This document shows, in pieces, positions 11,852-24,160 of a DNA stretch of 64,000 nucleotides. A program made the position numbers and the translations under genes. The stretch is from the NCBI GenBank assembly GCA_013400975.1, contig WBMZ01010840.1, positions 124,001 through 188,000 of the forward strand, written 5' to 3'. The notes under the pieces are model-generated. The model saw only the letters and a program-made list of their open reading frames with translations. It did not search any database and had not been told where the DNA came from. Numbering within the stretch: the first letter of the stretch is position 1; every line of letters begins with the position of its first letter. The DNA comes from Atrichornis clamosus (lineage: Eukaryota > Chordata > Aves > Passeriformes > Menuridae).

Positions 11852-12685
11852 AATTCTATATTTGTCAAGTTGGCTGCAATCCCACAAGCTGTATCTCTAA
11901 GGAAGAAGTTCTGGACACTTTTGCTCTTTGGGGGTAAGCTGCCACAGCTGTTCCCAGGCTGCACTTTATCAGCAAAGGCCAGTGTAGAAGACCCAATCTG
12001 AATCTGAAGCACAGGACAGTAAAGAAATGAGGGATGAGAAGCAAGGGAATAACTTTAAGACACAGAGATTTATACTGACCCAAAAAAGAAAAATTGTGTT
12101 GCCTTCTTGCTGTAATGAAGAAATGATATTAATCACAATCTTTAGTGAGAAATGTCAGTTGGATGTCATATCCAAGGGGGAACATGAATGTTTTAGAACA
12201 TTTTGACCAGCTTTAACAACACTACATTACCCAGAAAGGTCTAAATACTGAGATTTATAGGAATCAGCCAGAGGTTTAAACTGGTAGTCTGCCTCTGGAA
12301 AAGGTCAACTAGGTAGAAGGATGTACTTTCCTACATGGAGAATTAATTTTATGTCCACCCCACATAGATTCTTGAATCTAGAAACTAGGTTCTGTCTGAT
12401 ATGTTGTTAGATTAATTGTTAGAGAAAAGCCGTTAATATAACAATTTTTTTAAAAGCAATTGCTTTCCTTTAATTTTGAAGATACACCCAAAAATGCATA
12501 AAGACTCTTGAAAAGGAAACATGACAGGTAGAAAAAACCAGCCACCAAAGAACATTTTTCTGTGTGTGTAACTTTCTCTAAAATTTTGTTCCTTGCCCTA
12601 TTAAGCACAATAAGCTCAATTTGACCTTCATCCCTCAGTCCACCTGCATTTGCAAGGCTGTCAATTAGAACAAGGACAAAGACAA

Positions 12686-12700
12686 TTTTTTTTTTTTTTT
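12686..12700. repeat. Poly-T run (15 T)
   Basis: Homopolymer in the intron. It is not attached to a recognisable processed pseudogene or SINE, and no element body is seen on either side. Confidence 0.9.
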
Positions 12701-13284
12701 AAACCAAAGAAATTTGTTATGGGAATCATCCAGACACTGTTTCGAACTGCAACATTCTAATTTTGTGGAAGTCCCTAATTAGAGCAGAGCTGTCTTGGAA
12801 AGAAAAGCTGCTGTCTGGAGGTCTGCTTTGTGCAGCTCCTGGAAGATGTATGAGACGTTTCCCACACCCCACTTAGTGTCTCTGCTGCTTTCCCTGGGGC
12901 AAGGTGAAAGTAGCTGAAATTGATTTTCTGCTGGAGAGCTTTTGCTTTTAGGAATTCTCTTTTGATTTCTCATGTCTTGTGATTTCTTGGGAAGGTATAT
13001 TTTATAATGAGGTACATTTTTTGGAGTCTACTGTGAAATGGACCCTGGTATCATGGAGCCCTTTCTTAATCTGATTCTCTGTCAAAAATACACGATCCTG
13101 TGGATGTACTTACATTTTATTCTGATGTTATAAATGAAATATAGTACATATGAATTGGTCTAATTATTTTTTGGCACTACTGTCTTCTTACCTGAAAACC
13201 AGGCTGGACATACTAGTGATGAAATTGCAGTGTGAATAAACACATCCAACCTGGTGCTAATCAAGATAACTTGCCTCTCAGCAT

Positions 13285-14365
13285 TAGGATGGGTCAGGTT
13301 GGAAGGGACCACAGCAGATCATCTGGTCCAACCTCCCTGTTCAAGCAGGGTCATCCCAGAGCACATGGCACAGGATTGCATCCAGACAGTCCTTGAATAT
13401 CTCCAGTGAGGGAGACCCCACAGCCTTTCTGGGCAACCTGTTCTAGTGTGTGGTCACCTACACTGTAAAGAAGTTCTGCCTCACATTCAGGTGGAACTTC
13501 TGTGCATCAGTTTCTGCCCATTGCCTCTTGTCCTTTTGGTTGGCACCATTGAGAAGAGCCCAGACCATCATCCTGACATCTGCTCTTAGATGTTTATACA
13601 CATTGATGAGGTCCCCTCTCAGTCATCTCTTCTTGAGGCTGAACAGGCCCAGCTCCCTCAGTCTTTCCTTGTAAGAGAGATTCTCCAGAGCCTTGACCAG
13701 CTATGTAGCTCTTTATTGGACTCTTTATGGGGCTCCATGTCCCTTTTGTCCTGAGGAGCCCAGAACTGGACACAGCACCCCAGATGTGGCCTCATCAGGG
13801 CTGAGAAAAGGTGCAGGATCACCTCCCACACCCTGCTGGCAATGCTCTTCCTGATGCACCCCAGGATAGCACTGGGCTTCTTGTCTACAATGGCACTGCT
13901 GGCTCATGGACAGCTTGTTGTCCACCAGGACCCCCAAGGTGCTTCTCCACAGAGCTGCCTTCCAGCAGGTTGGCCCCCAGTCTGTGCTTCTGCATGGGAT
14001 TATCCTTCCCCAGGTGCAGGACCCTGCACTTGCCTTTGATTAATTTCAGCCTCTTCTCTGCCCATCTCTCCAACCTGTCCCGGTCCCCCCGAAGAGCCAC
14101 ACAACCCTCTGAGGACTCGGCCACTTCCCCCAGGTTTGTGTCATCAGCCATCTTGCTGAGGAGGCATCTGCCCCTTCATCCAAGTCATTGACAAATAAGT
14201 TAAACTGAACCTTGTGGGACACCACCAGTGACAGGCCTCCAACTTGACCCTGTGGCACTAATTATGACCCTCTGGGATCTGCCTTTCAGCCAGTTCTCAA
14301 TCCACCTCACTGTCCATTCATACAATCCACCCTTCAGCAAAAGGACCCCAGATATTCTTCTTGGG
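13285..14365 (-). mobile_element. CR1 LINE, about 1.1 kb, with reverse-transcriptase remnant
   Basis: The longest mobile element here, in minus orientation. Its 3' end lies at about 13285, where the plus strand reads GGTTGGAAGGGACCACAGCAG, one base longer than the usual block. On the minus strand it encodes the last part of CR1 ORF2. A catalytic-type ADDT motif (as in the FADD box of the reverse transcriptase, here preceded by Met) lies near 14145. It is followed by DRLERWAEKRLKLIKGKCRV, LHLGKDNPMQKHRLGANLLE, then GVLVDNKLSMSQQC and remnants of ILGCIRKS and FWAPQ. The frame switches at about 13900, and stops interrupt it, so it is inactive. Upstream of ADDT lies a PVSFN-like stretch ending NLFVNDLDEG. 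The left (5') boundary near 14365 is approximate. Further 3' blocks (CTCTCAGTCATCTCTTCTTG, TCAAGCAGGGTCATCCCAGA) match ordinary CR1. Confidence 0.93.
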
Positions 14366-17300
14366 CAGATGGCTCACTCCAGAGTTAGACCAGGCCTTTT
14401 TCACTGGGACCTAAACTGAGCTAAAATAAGGATTATATCTAGCCATGTTGCACTGGCACCTTCCCAGAGTAGTGTAGGCAAACCAAGATAGAGAAAATGG
14501 TCCAAACAATTTGAGTTGATTGAGTGAAACCAGGGCCGTAGATGGGACTTTTCTTTTGCCTGATTTGTCTTTGTTTTACTTTATATATTTGTTTCTTTAC
14601 TGTTTTCAGTTGTTCTCCTCTTTATGATCCCCAAAGAAGAGAAGGAAATGAACACTTGAGTGCCACAGTGGAGCTGACACAGACCTCCCCCAAATCCATA
14701 CAGGACTCAACAAATCTTTTGCTTCAGATTGGAGAAGTGTCTCCACGTTTGCAGGTCAGAGCAAAACGTTACAGAGATCATTGTTTCCCTTCCCCACTCA
14801 GACCTTCTGTGCAGAAAAATTTCTGAAATGAAATGAGTCTGGGACTGAAAACCCTTGGTAAATAATATTTCATTAAATAGCTCGGGAGTGATGCTGGGGA
14901 GCTATGAGATAAATGAGACACAATTGTTCCTTCCTTCTGCCTGTTCTTGCCATTATCACATCTAGTTCTTTTGGCATGGGTATGCATCAGAAAGCTTTTA
15001 CCAAGATGTTGTTCTGAACGGCATGAAAGCTAAAAATCAACATGATTTTCCAGCATCTGCTCACACCAAAGTGTGTCAGGAGAGCAAAGTGATCTTTGCA
15101 ACACAAAAATTAGAATGAATCCAATCTGATCCTCAAGGCATTCCTTTCAAACTCTATGAATTGGCATCACAGAACAAAGACCTGAGCTCAAAATCCATAT
15201 TATAGCATATTGTTAGGTTACAGAACATCTGGTTTTTGAGACATAAACATTTTTTAAAAGCTTTTATAGCCTTTACCCTTTCTAATCAGAAAAGCGAGCA
15301 CATATCTTGCCATCCCAATGAACTTCAATCTCAACCATACTTGCCAGTTTACTGCAAATCCAAATATAATCCCCCTTGAAAGAAAATAATTTCCCTCAGA
15401 TTCAGGAAGATACCAGTCATAAACAAAACTATTAAAAGCTAAAGGTCATGTAAACTGAGGATAAAAACAATATCTTCATGCCTGTGCACTTACATAATCA
15501 GTCCCTGTGGTGGATTTAAGCTCCCACATATCATATTAATAGTTTAGGAAGATTTTATTAATAGTTCAGTGATAGTTTCTCCCTGGAGAATTTCCGTGAG
15601 TGTATGATTTTAATGGATTGGCACAATGAGGGAAGGAGGCTTTCCACTCTTCACCTCTGGATCCAAATTCAATCTCTGAAAGAGGACCAGTGGTTGAAAG
15701 TTGTTGTTCCATGATTTTATGACTTCTTCAGATATTGGATACACTGTGTCCGTGAAAAACCAGTTCCTAAGCATATTTGAAAGAATTCCACATAATGCCC
15801 TAGGTATGGACAGAGAGGGCTGTTGAAGAGTGCGTGCTAGGAAAGAAGGCAAAGTGTCTTCCCATTGCTACAGCTTCAGCTTCTAATTTTAACGCAGCTC
15901 CTAAGAGACGGATGTTTAGTTTGGCAGGAGGAGGTGCGAGGCAGCGACGGGACCGGGGGCCATGAGGACCCTGGGACTGGGCTGCTCCTGCTCCTCTGCA
16001 AGTGTTCCCTGGGGCTGCAGGAGATGGGGCTGCTCCCCCTCACCTTCTGCAGTGCCTGCTCTGATCCCAGGCACGTTTCTAATCTCCATCCCGACAAGTC
16101 GCTCTTCTTTCCGTTATCTCTTTTTGCTCCCCTGTGTTTTTGAAGAGATGGGAATGCAAAATTAATGTTGCCGGTGGCAATAATTGCAAATCGCTTGCTT
16201 CTACCTTGGCATGCCCTCAGAGTACACGGGGCTTGAAAATAGCTGCAGAGAAATGGAAAACCATTTAAAAAAAGATATAAGTGCTAGAAATATGGCAGTC
16301 CTGACCTGCTTGAATATGCCCATAAAAAGAATTCTTGCAATCGTGAAGAATTCATTGATTTTGGGTAAGCTGTGACTGTAACTGCTCACACCAAAATGTT
16401 CTCTTTTCTTTGAAGGACACAGTAGCAAAGGATTGGAGCAAAATCACGGGAAATTGTGAGTGCTTGGTTTATTTTTATATCTCATGCCCACATATGTAGA
16501 TGAAGATACTCTGAAGTACTTCTGTCAGAGCAGCAGAACTGAAAAATGAACATTGGGATGCATTCTCCTAGACATTTTTTCATTATGTTTGTCATCTCTC
16601 CTGCTACATTCAGTAACTTTTAAAATTCAGTCATTTACAGTGGGTTTCTCCCAGTCATTATTGCACACTAGTGAGGTCCTACAGAGCATCTGTTCATGGG
16701 TGTTGGCAGATGGCACCAATAAATCAGGTTATAGAACATAGATTTGCTCAGTAAACTTTGATTTGTCCTGATAGAATCATGCTGTCATGTCATCTGGTCT
16801 AACAAAATAACTTGTAACCTTCGGGCAAAAGAGGGATTTCTTCACTACTGTTTTACAATAAACCCTTTACTGAACCAGCTTAGAATAATTTAGGAACAGA
16901 AAATTTCCCAGAAGCAGTGACTTTGTTGGATTGACACCATATCCCGGTGCTATTTTTTTGCTTGGCGTGTGCCCTTGTTTCACACACTAAAGACACAGAG
17001 TAAGGTTCCCTCCAGAAACAAAAAAAATAGGTGAATAAATTATATTGATAGAGAAGCAGCGCGTTAATTCAGGGGTTTGGTTGAGGAGGTACACAGGGAA
17101 GAGAGGAATTAAAAATGTGATTAAAAAATAATATTACAAAGAACACCTAGACACTAATTTAGAAGTAGCTCATGCGTATATGTGACTGGGTGCTGCAGTT
17201 TGCTCTAGATTATGTCAGATTAAGTAAGGCCAGAGCAGGATGCTTCTGGTGCAGTAGGAAGAGTGACAGTCAGCCACTAAGCTAAGGAGGGGTAGCGTGG

Positions 17301-18660
17301 GTCTCAGGCAGCATGGGAAGGGACATGAATTAGCTGGAGGCTATTTTTCAGAGTTAATTTAGGAACTTGCTATGATCTTTGCAGCCAGCTCCAGCAAACC
17401 AGGCTAAGTTGTCTCCAGTGTTCTGATTTTTGGTGTAAATTGTAGCGCAGAAACATGTTTATATTCAGCTTTCCTAAGGGAGGGTGACTGCAAGCTGAGT
17501 CGCTTCTATTCCTGCATCTCACTGAACGGAATGTCTGAAATTAGTTGTGGGGGAAGGAAAAAGCAGCAGGAAGATCATCAAAGCTGAAAGCAGTTTGGGG
17601 CTTAATTAGAAATGGCAAAACATGCTGGGCACAGGCAAGCCCGGCCCAGAGACTTGCTGGGTGAGCACAGGAGCTGCTGGCTGCAGTGTGTGACCACAGG
17701 TCGGCTGGGATGCGTCACCCTGCCTGTGACACCAAGCCCTTGGCTGACTGTGACCTACAAGCTTTGGTTGCTGACTCAAAATCAGTATCACAAGAAAGTC
17801 CCTGTGCAAACATTAGGTTTCCCAGAGAAGTGGCCTCCCTTCAATCCTTTCCCTCACACCAGGAGCTAAAGCAGTGCATTTTGTCTCCACCTGAGCTGTT
17901 GGTGGGTGTTTGTGGGTTGCTCTCAGTTTCGGGGGTGTGAAAAAGAAGGATGTTTCTTTTGTAGCCAGATTTTAATGCAGGGCCTTCTGAAATAAAATGC
18001 CCACAGCAGAATGAGCACCTCTACCAAAGTAACACCACTAAGGCAGCTCTAATGAAGGAGTATCATAATTCCCTTGCACCTGGAAAATAATCCACCCAGG
18101 AGTGCTGGTGTTAAAAGTTTGCCATTGAAAACTTGAGACAAAAATGTTCTATTTTTAATATATACTTTTTGAAAAAGAATTACTTAGGGATTTTTTTTAA
18201 AGTAACTTTTAAAGTTAAACTTTAAACAAAATTAATAAGTGGTATTAACCACCTTAGCAAAAACCACTGCTGCTTTCTTTAACCGACCTTATTTGAACCT
18301 TTCTCTCCTAGTTCTTTCTATTTCCATAAACAGGCCTTGCACCCATCCTGAAGGGCACTAGATCTGTGGGACATTGTGTTTGAAAGCCTGGGGAGTGAAG
18401 GAGTTAGGGCAGAGAAGATGACACTGAGGGAAATCCACTAGCTTTTAAAAGGCTATTTAAAGGAGAGAGTTGAGTGCATGCAAAGTCAGGCCCAAAAAGC
18501 ATAACATACAGCACCTTATTTCTTGTCTAGCACTGGGATTTTAAACAAAGAATCCTGTACAGAGAATGCCTCTTTAGATGTGCATTGTTATGCTGAGATT
18601 CTCTATATCACATTTGTAAAACATTTATTCTATATTTTATTCACATTGCCACCTGCTGTA

Positions 18661-18693
18661 AATATATATATACATATACACACACACACACAG
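18661..18693. repeat. Compound TA/CA microsatellite
   Basis: A TA run merges through TACATATA into about seven CA units. It is likely to be length-polymorphic. Confidence 0.9.
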
Positions 18694-19518
18694 GTTCTCT
18701 TCTGAAATAACTGTGTCTGAGCAAAGGGCAATGAAAGCCAAGCTGCCATGGTGAGGACAAATGCCCACAGCATTAGTTAAAGTCAGCCAAAGAAAAGCAA
18801 TTAAAAAGGTCTTGTGGCACTTGCATTGCTTCTCAGGAGACCTATTGACTTTGCAGAGAAGCTTTTCATCTTTGCCTGTGGAAGCACCAATGTATTAAAC
18901 AGAATTCCTAAAGTCGCATTACATTTGTCTTGTGACTGAAAGCTCATGATGGAGAAAAGGAGATTTTGTTATTTTTAGTGCTAGGCAACCCATTTGGTGC
19001 TGAACACAAGTCTGATCTAGCCTGGCTTGAACAATGCATGGAATCATCTTAAAAGCAGCATGGAAAGGAGATTATAAACTATCATTGTGATGAGATTATA
19101 AGATAGCATGGACAGAAGAAAATTATCAAGCAATTTTTTAATTGGCAGTTGTTGACTGACTGAAAAATATTTGATGGAAATTTCTTTGCATCTAACAGTA
19201 AGTTAAAATAACTCTTTGTGTTGACTCTGCTGTACCACTCCTTGAAGGTATCACAGGCTCCTAGCACTCATTTTCTCAGAGCTATCGGCTAAACCAGGTC
19301 TAGATTCCCATCTTATTTCACTAAAAATTTGTTATTTTACTCTAATTGGTTTGAGCTGAAAACCTCATTTTAAAATGGAAGGCTTCCCTTCACTTACCTC
19401 TTGTAAAACCCCTTCTTCAAACAACTTCTATGGTCTCTGCCAGCTTTGACACATGTACTCTGATAAGTGTTCCACGGTGAAGATATTTTTTCAATTCTTT
19501 ATTCTCTTTCAACAGGAA

Positions 19519-19547
19519 TGTGTGTATGTGTGTGCCTGTGTGTGTGA
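19519..19547. repeat. GT-rich simple repeat
   Basis: Interrupted TG units (TGTGTGTATGTGTGTGCCTG and onward). It lies within a random open frame and is not evidence of coding. Confidence 0.85.
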
Positions 19548-22500
19548 GAAAAACCCCATGACTTACTTTGTTTTACAGGGAGTCAAAATGCTAAATGCCT
19601 GTGCACTGGTGGAAATCCAGCTCTGGGGAATGCTGTATGAGGCAACTCACACTGCATTAGATAAACACCAGACAGCAGCAACACTTCTTCATATACAGCC
19701 TCATATTCTTCAGACCAATAGAAGCTTGAGAAAAAACCTCCACCCTTTTATTATTTGCATGACACAGTCTCTGTCATTCCAGGAGCGTGAGATTGCTTTG
19801 CTGTCTTATCCCTTCATGCTGAAGGGAAAATTGTTTTGTGTACTTGTGTTTCACAAAGTCCCACATAGTCACAGAACTGATTTATCAAGGAGCAGACCAA
19901 TGTGTCAGGTCTGCAATAAAATATAATCTCTTTGTGTTTGCTCTTTTGTGATCTATTTCTCTATATATTGTTTTTTAGTTACAGAACAGTGCCTTGGTAA
20001 TGAGAAACCTGACCATAATTTAATGTTCTTGAAATAAGTTTTGATTATAAAAATATATGAGTAATATTAAAGATACACATGGAGAGATTTAAAGATACAT
20101 TGTGGAAAATATACTTTTAGGTATGCTGTTTTTACAATGACAGCATTTCAAGTTTCATGACATTTTCTACAACCTGCATTTAAGAAACAAATTATGAAGA
20201 ACACTTTGCAGTGAAGAGCCTTGTACTATGCAGTACAGAGAACACACTGATATTTTTTCCCTGAGGTTATAAAAGCAACATTGTTAATAGCACCACCAAT
20301 AGCTCATATTGTCTTATGCTCTGTTTGCAATTTGATGCAACTTTGCTGTAGTTACACATTTTGGGCCCAAAAATTTCAACAGGGAGCTAGATATATTTTT
20401 CTGTGAGCAGTGTTGGAGGTCAGGAGTGGGGGATGAGAAAGTAATTTGAGAGTTTCTCCATGGGCTTGGAGGGAAAAATATTGTTTTCTGCACTTTAAAA
20501 TATTTCTATGTTTATTGGAGGGTGGAGAATTAAAGCTCAGAGCCTTTGAAGCATGGACCCAACATTTCACATAAGGTGTTCCTAGCACACATGGTTTTAA
20601 TGACACAGTGAGAATCTGCAACTCTGTGTATGTGTATGCCCAAACCCATTCAAGGAAGTCTGGGGGTTGAAGTGTTTCATGAGCTGGACTAGCCATAGTG
20701 ATACCCTCTTGCCTTAAAAGCTATGATCAGTCAAAATCCTTGGAGTTCTTTAGCCGTGTTCTCCCAGGAGAGAGGCTGCAGCCCCGACCACAGGTGGGAG
20801 GTAGAGCTCTCCCTGCAGCGCTTTCTCCCAGAGTTGTCATAAAGCACTGGTGTAGTCAGGGCCCCCTGAAGCTGTACTTTGATACTTGGATTTCTCCTTT
20901 CCTAAGTGCATGACTTTGCCATTTCAATGTAGTTTTCGTGTTGTGTTCCCCACCTAAAGCAATGCTAGGCAACAGAGTGCTGCTCATCACATAATCACTC
21001 AGAATCAGGGCTTTTGTCAGTCTGGCAGCGTTAAATGCCACATAAACTTTGTACTCTTTGCTACACAAAATACAATGTCATACTCTCTGCAACAGCTCTC
21101 TCATTTCCACAACACATCCTCCCTCCAATTCACACTTCTTATTCCTCTCTACCTTGTTTTACTGCCACCTTAACTCTAACTTCAAAACAGCTTTAAAAGA
21201 TAGCAGTAGGAAAATGATTTCTGATGTCTGTGTAGGAGCAAGAAAAGCAGGGAGCTAATGAGTGCAGTTTCTCAGTCTCTGTTATCATCAGCCAAGCACA
21301 GATATACTGTGATATAACTGGATATAACTCCAGGACACTGTTCAGCCCTTTGACGTCCTGTATATTATCACCTGCTCCCACTACAGACCCTGAACAAGAG
21401 GAGTCTGAGGGTTACCAGTGAAGTTTACTGCCTGAGTAGTGCTTGCACTGCCTACCCCAAAAAGGTTACTCTTAATTGTGTTTTCAGGCATCACAGCATC
21501 AGTCTGCAAGCTAATGATACCTACATTCTCCGGTTCTACTCCTAAAAATTTGTTTTGATTATTTTTACCAAGGCCAAGAACAGGGAAAAAGAAATTCTCT
21601 GTATTTGCTAAAACTGCAGTTCACAGGAAGGTGTGACCCCATTTCTCAGCCACCTCAGATTAAAAAGCCATACAAATTTTCATCCTCCTCTTTCTCCTCA
21701 TATTGGGTTAAAGTCACACACACTGCTACATGAAATCTTGAACGAATAAGGTTTTTTCCACCCAGAGAACTGGAGCATCCTCTGTCAAATCTCTGGAGGT
21801 CATTAAATTTGCTAGGTAGGTGCATGACAGTCTGTCTGTACCTCCCTCTTTGTAGTCTTCCCGTTGAAAACTCTTTTCACCTAATGACAGGCAGCAGTAT
21901 ATTCTCCTTATAAAACTCCAGGCATGGAGTACCAAGGCATTTGCAAATTAGTGGGTGTCACTAACCTTGAGTTTAGCAAGACTTTAGGCATAGTGGCCTG
22001 TATTGTCCCTCTAGCAAATTGGAGAGATTTTGTTTGGAGAGGTGGGACTTGGTCCTTACTTCAAAGTTTGCCCTGCTTTAAGGTATGAATGGCATCTGAT
22101 CCCTTCCAAACTTACTTTTCCCATGATTCTGTGGTATTTTATATGTGCAGGTGTGTGTGCATCTGAAGCTGTCAGACTGTTGCTGCCCTGTAATTACCTA
22201 GTTATGTTCCACACTTACTGTTGACTGATCACTCGTTACTCAGGGCTTCAGTTGAAAAGCTGAAGTTTTTATCTCTTTATAATACACCACAGAATTTATT
22301 ATAGAAATGGGCAGGAAGGTAAGGCTTATTTATGACATGCTTTTCTGCAAAATCCATATTACGAGCATAAATGACAGCAATAAACAAAAGAAAATAATCT
22401 GTTTAGACCAGAGGAAAATCTATATCACTAACTCCCTGCACTGAACGGTTGTTCCAAGAATGAAGGATTTCCTTGATATCAGGAATGTGTCAGGTGAACA

Positions 22501-24082
22501 GAAGCCATCTGAAAAGATGCATTCCCTATTAGCTGCTACAGAATTTCGCATATGCCCCAATGCATATTAATCCCACTTATGTCCATCAACTTAATTAAAA
22601 CCTTCCCATTTTTGAAATCTATAACTGGCACAGAAAGGTATCAGAGCTTAGGAAAGAGCATTCATTTATTCTGTTCACTGGACAGCTCTCCAGTAGTGCT
22701 AGGTCATTTCTTGTAGGAAATAAACAATTTCTGCTGGATATACAGCACTTTGAAAAACATTCAGAGATTGCAACCAATGGCAACGTTTGTCTACAAGTGC
22801 TAGTCAGAAGTTAATAGTATCACTGGATGCTTTACAGATGCTTCATCTGGGTTTTCTGGATTTTTTTTCCTTTTGACAATGACACACTGTTATCATATAT
22901 ATGCAGTAATGTGCACGTACATCTTTGCACAAAATTGAAGATAAAGCCCACTGACAACACACTTATAGTGCAGAGTTTACACTAATATAATTCTCCACTT
23001 CTGTCAGGATGTGTCTGGGAAAGTCAGTTCATGGCTTATTGGTACTATCCCCTTCAAAATTTTAGGAACAAAGCGTTAACAAACCTTTTTTTTTTTTGTC
23101 TTCCCAAATTCTCTGCTTTAGGCACTATATTTTTCAACGTTTTACTTGAAAACAAATCTTAGATGCACTGTGTTATACAATCTGGGAGATCGCTTAAATA
23201 GACTCTGCTATTTGAACTGGTTGAACTGTGAATGGGTTCAGGTTATGAAAGCCTGCTCAATATGAAATCCATCACTGAAAGCAGCAAATTCTTCACTCAA
23301 GGTGTTTATTGAGCAATTGATTTTCCCAATAAAAAACCAGCAAGAAAATATCCTAGCAGAAAAATAAAGAAGTCAAACAACTTGTCAGCATCAAAATTCT
23401 TTCAGACCACAGAAGATAATCGGAGTAATATCCATAAACCAGAACTGCCACTGTTAAGGTAGCTTAATTTCCGTCAGAGAAGTTGTGAAGCATATTGATT
23501 GTTAAAAGTATTTTCCCATTAACTTGGGAAGAGAAGGTTAATTATGAAAGATTATTACAGCAATTTGAGCACTACAGTCAAGGTAAAGGGAAACATGTCA
23601 GATGCTAGTTTTCAAACAGATAATACAAGGAGAATGGTAAAAATTTTTTTTTTTTTGATTTATAGAAAGTTAAAAAAAGGTTTTAAAATTTTTGAATTCA
23701 GTTTGTGATAATATCACAGACAGATTCTGGGAAAAATTATTCAAAGAAGTGACTACTGAAATAACCAGAATCTACTTAAAGCAATTGAAAGACCTGCCTG
23801 GAGTTTGAGAAAGTTAGATGTTGCTACGTTGATGTAGACATGAAAATAAATAAACCCACAATTTTTCGGCAAAAAAGAGACTGAGGCAGGAAAGCATAGC
23901 ACTGTCAGTGTGGGAGTCCACAGTACTCATGACTGAGAAACCCAGAGCGGACAAACAACTCACACAAGAAAATATCTGCCATTTGTGAAAGGATCACAAC
24001 ATTACACAGGCATTGACAAGCACCAGCAGAGATCTGTAGAGGAAGGAAGTATGCTTCTTCATGGCAGTCAAGGAGAACAGCC

Positions 24083-24160
24083 TCACAGTCACAGGATAAG
24101 CTGAGCTGGAAGGTGCCCACACAACTCCCTGCCCTGCACAGCACCATCCCTCGGGCCCTG
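24083..24160 (-). mobile_element. CR1 LINE 3'-end scrap
   Basis: The plus strand reads TCACAGGATAAGCTGAGCTG, then GGAAGGTGCCCAC and CCTGCCCTGCACAGCACC. This is the complement of a CR1 3' end (the block normally reading GATGAGCTGAGTTGGAAGGG and CCTGGCCCTGCACAGGACACC). Only about 80 bases remain and they are diverged, so the family call is fair but not certain. Confidence 0.6.

Larger units (their letters stand above)
11414..13284. other. Intron sequence with two simple repeats
   Basis: No gene recognised. Contains a TTTA simple repeat at 11831-11851 and a run of 15 T at 12686-12700. Other frames are short and lack protein resemblance. Confidence 0.55.
14366..24082. other. Intron sequence, no gene recognised
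   Basis: About 9.7 kb of unique-looking intron. Observed items: a small GC- and CpG-richer segment at 15915-16080 with short open frames on both strands, a 17-bp palindrome at 18209-18225, TA/CA and GT microsatellites at 18661-18693 and 19519-19547, T runs at 23086-23097 and 23646-23657. The 157-codon plus-strand frame at 19453-19926 is the longest here; it has no domain, crosses the GT repeat and is judged non-coding. Confidence 0.55.

Noticed and set aside
13725..14258. Open frames that look like a new protein near 14 kb
   Set aside because: They are pieces of CR1 ORF2 in shifted frames, not a host gene.
19453..19926. Open frame of 157 codons on the plus strand
   Set aside because: It runs through a GT microsatellite, has no domain or signal, and lies antisense within the CLVS1 intron; it is longest by chance in the area.
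21752..21800. Phrase resembling CR1 (CTCTGGAGGTCATT)
   Set aside because: Only scattered short matches to a CR1 3' region, with no tail; likely chance.
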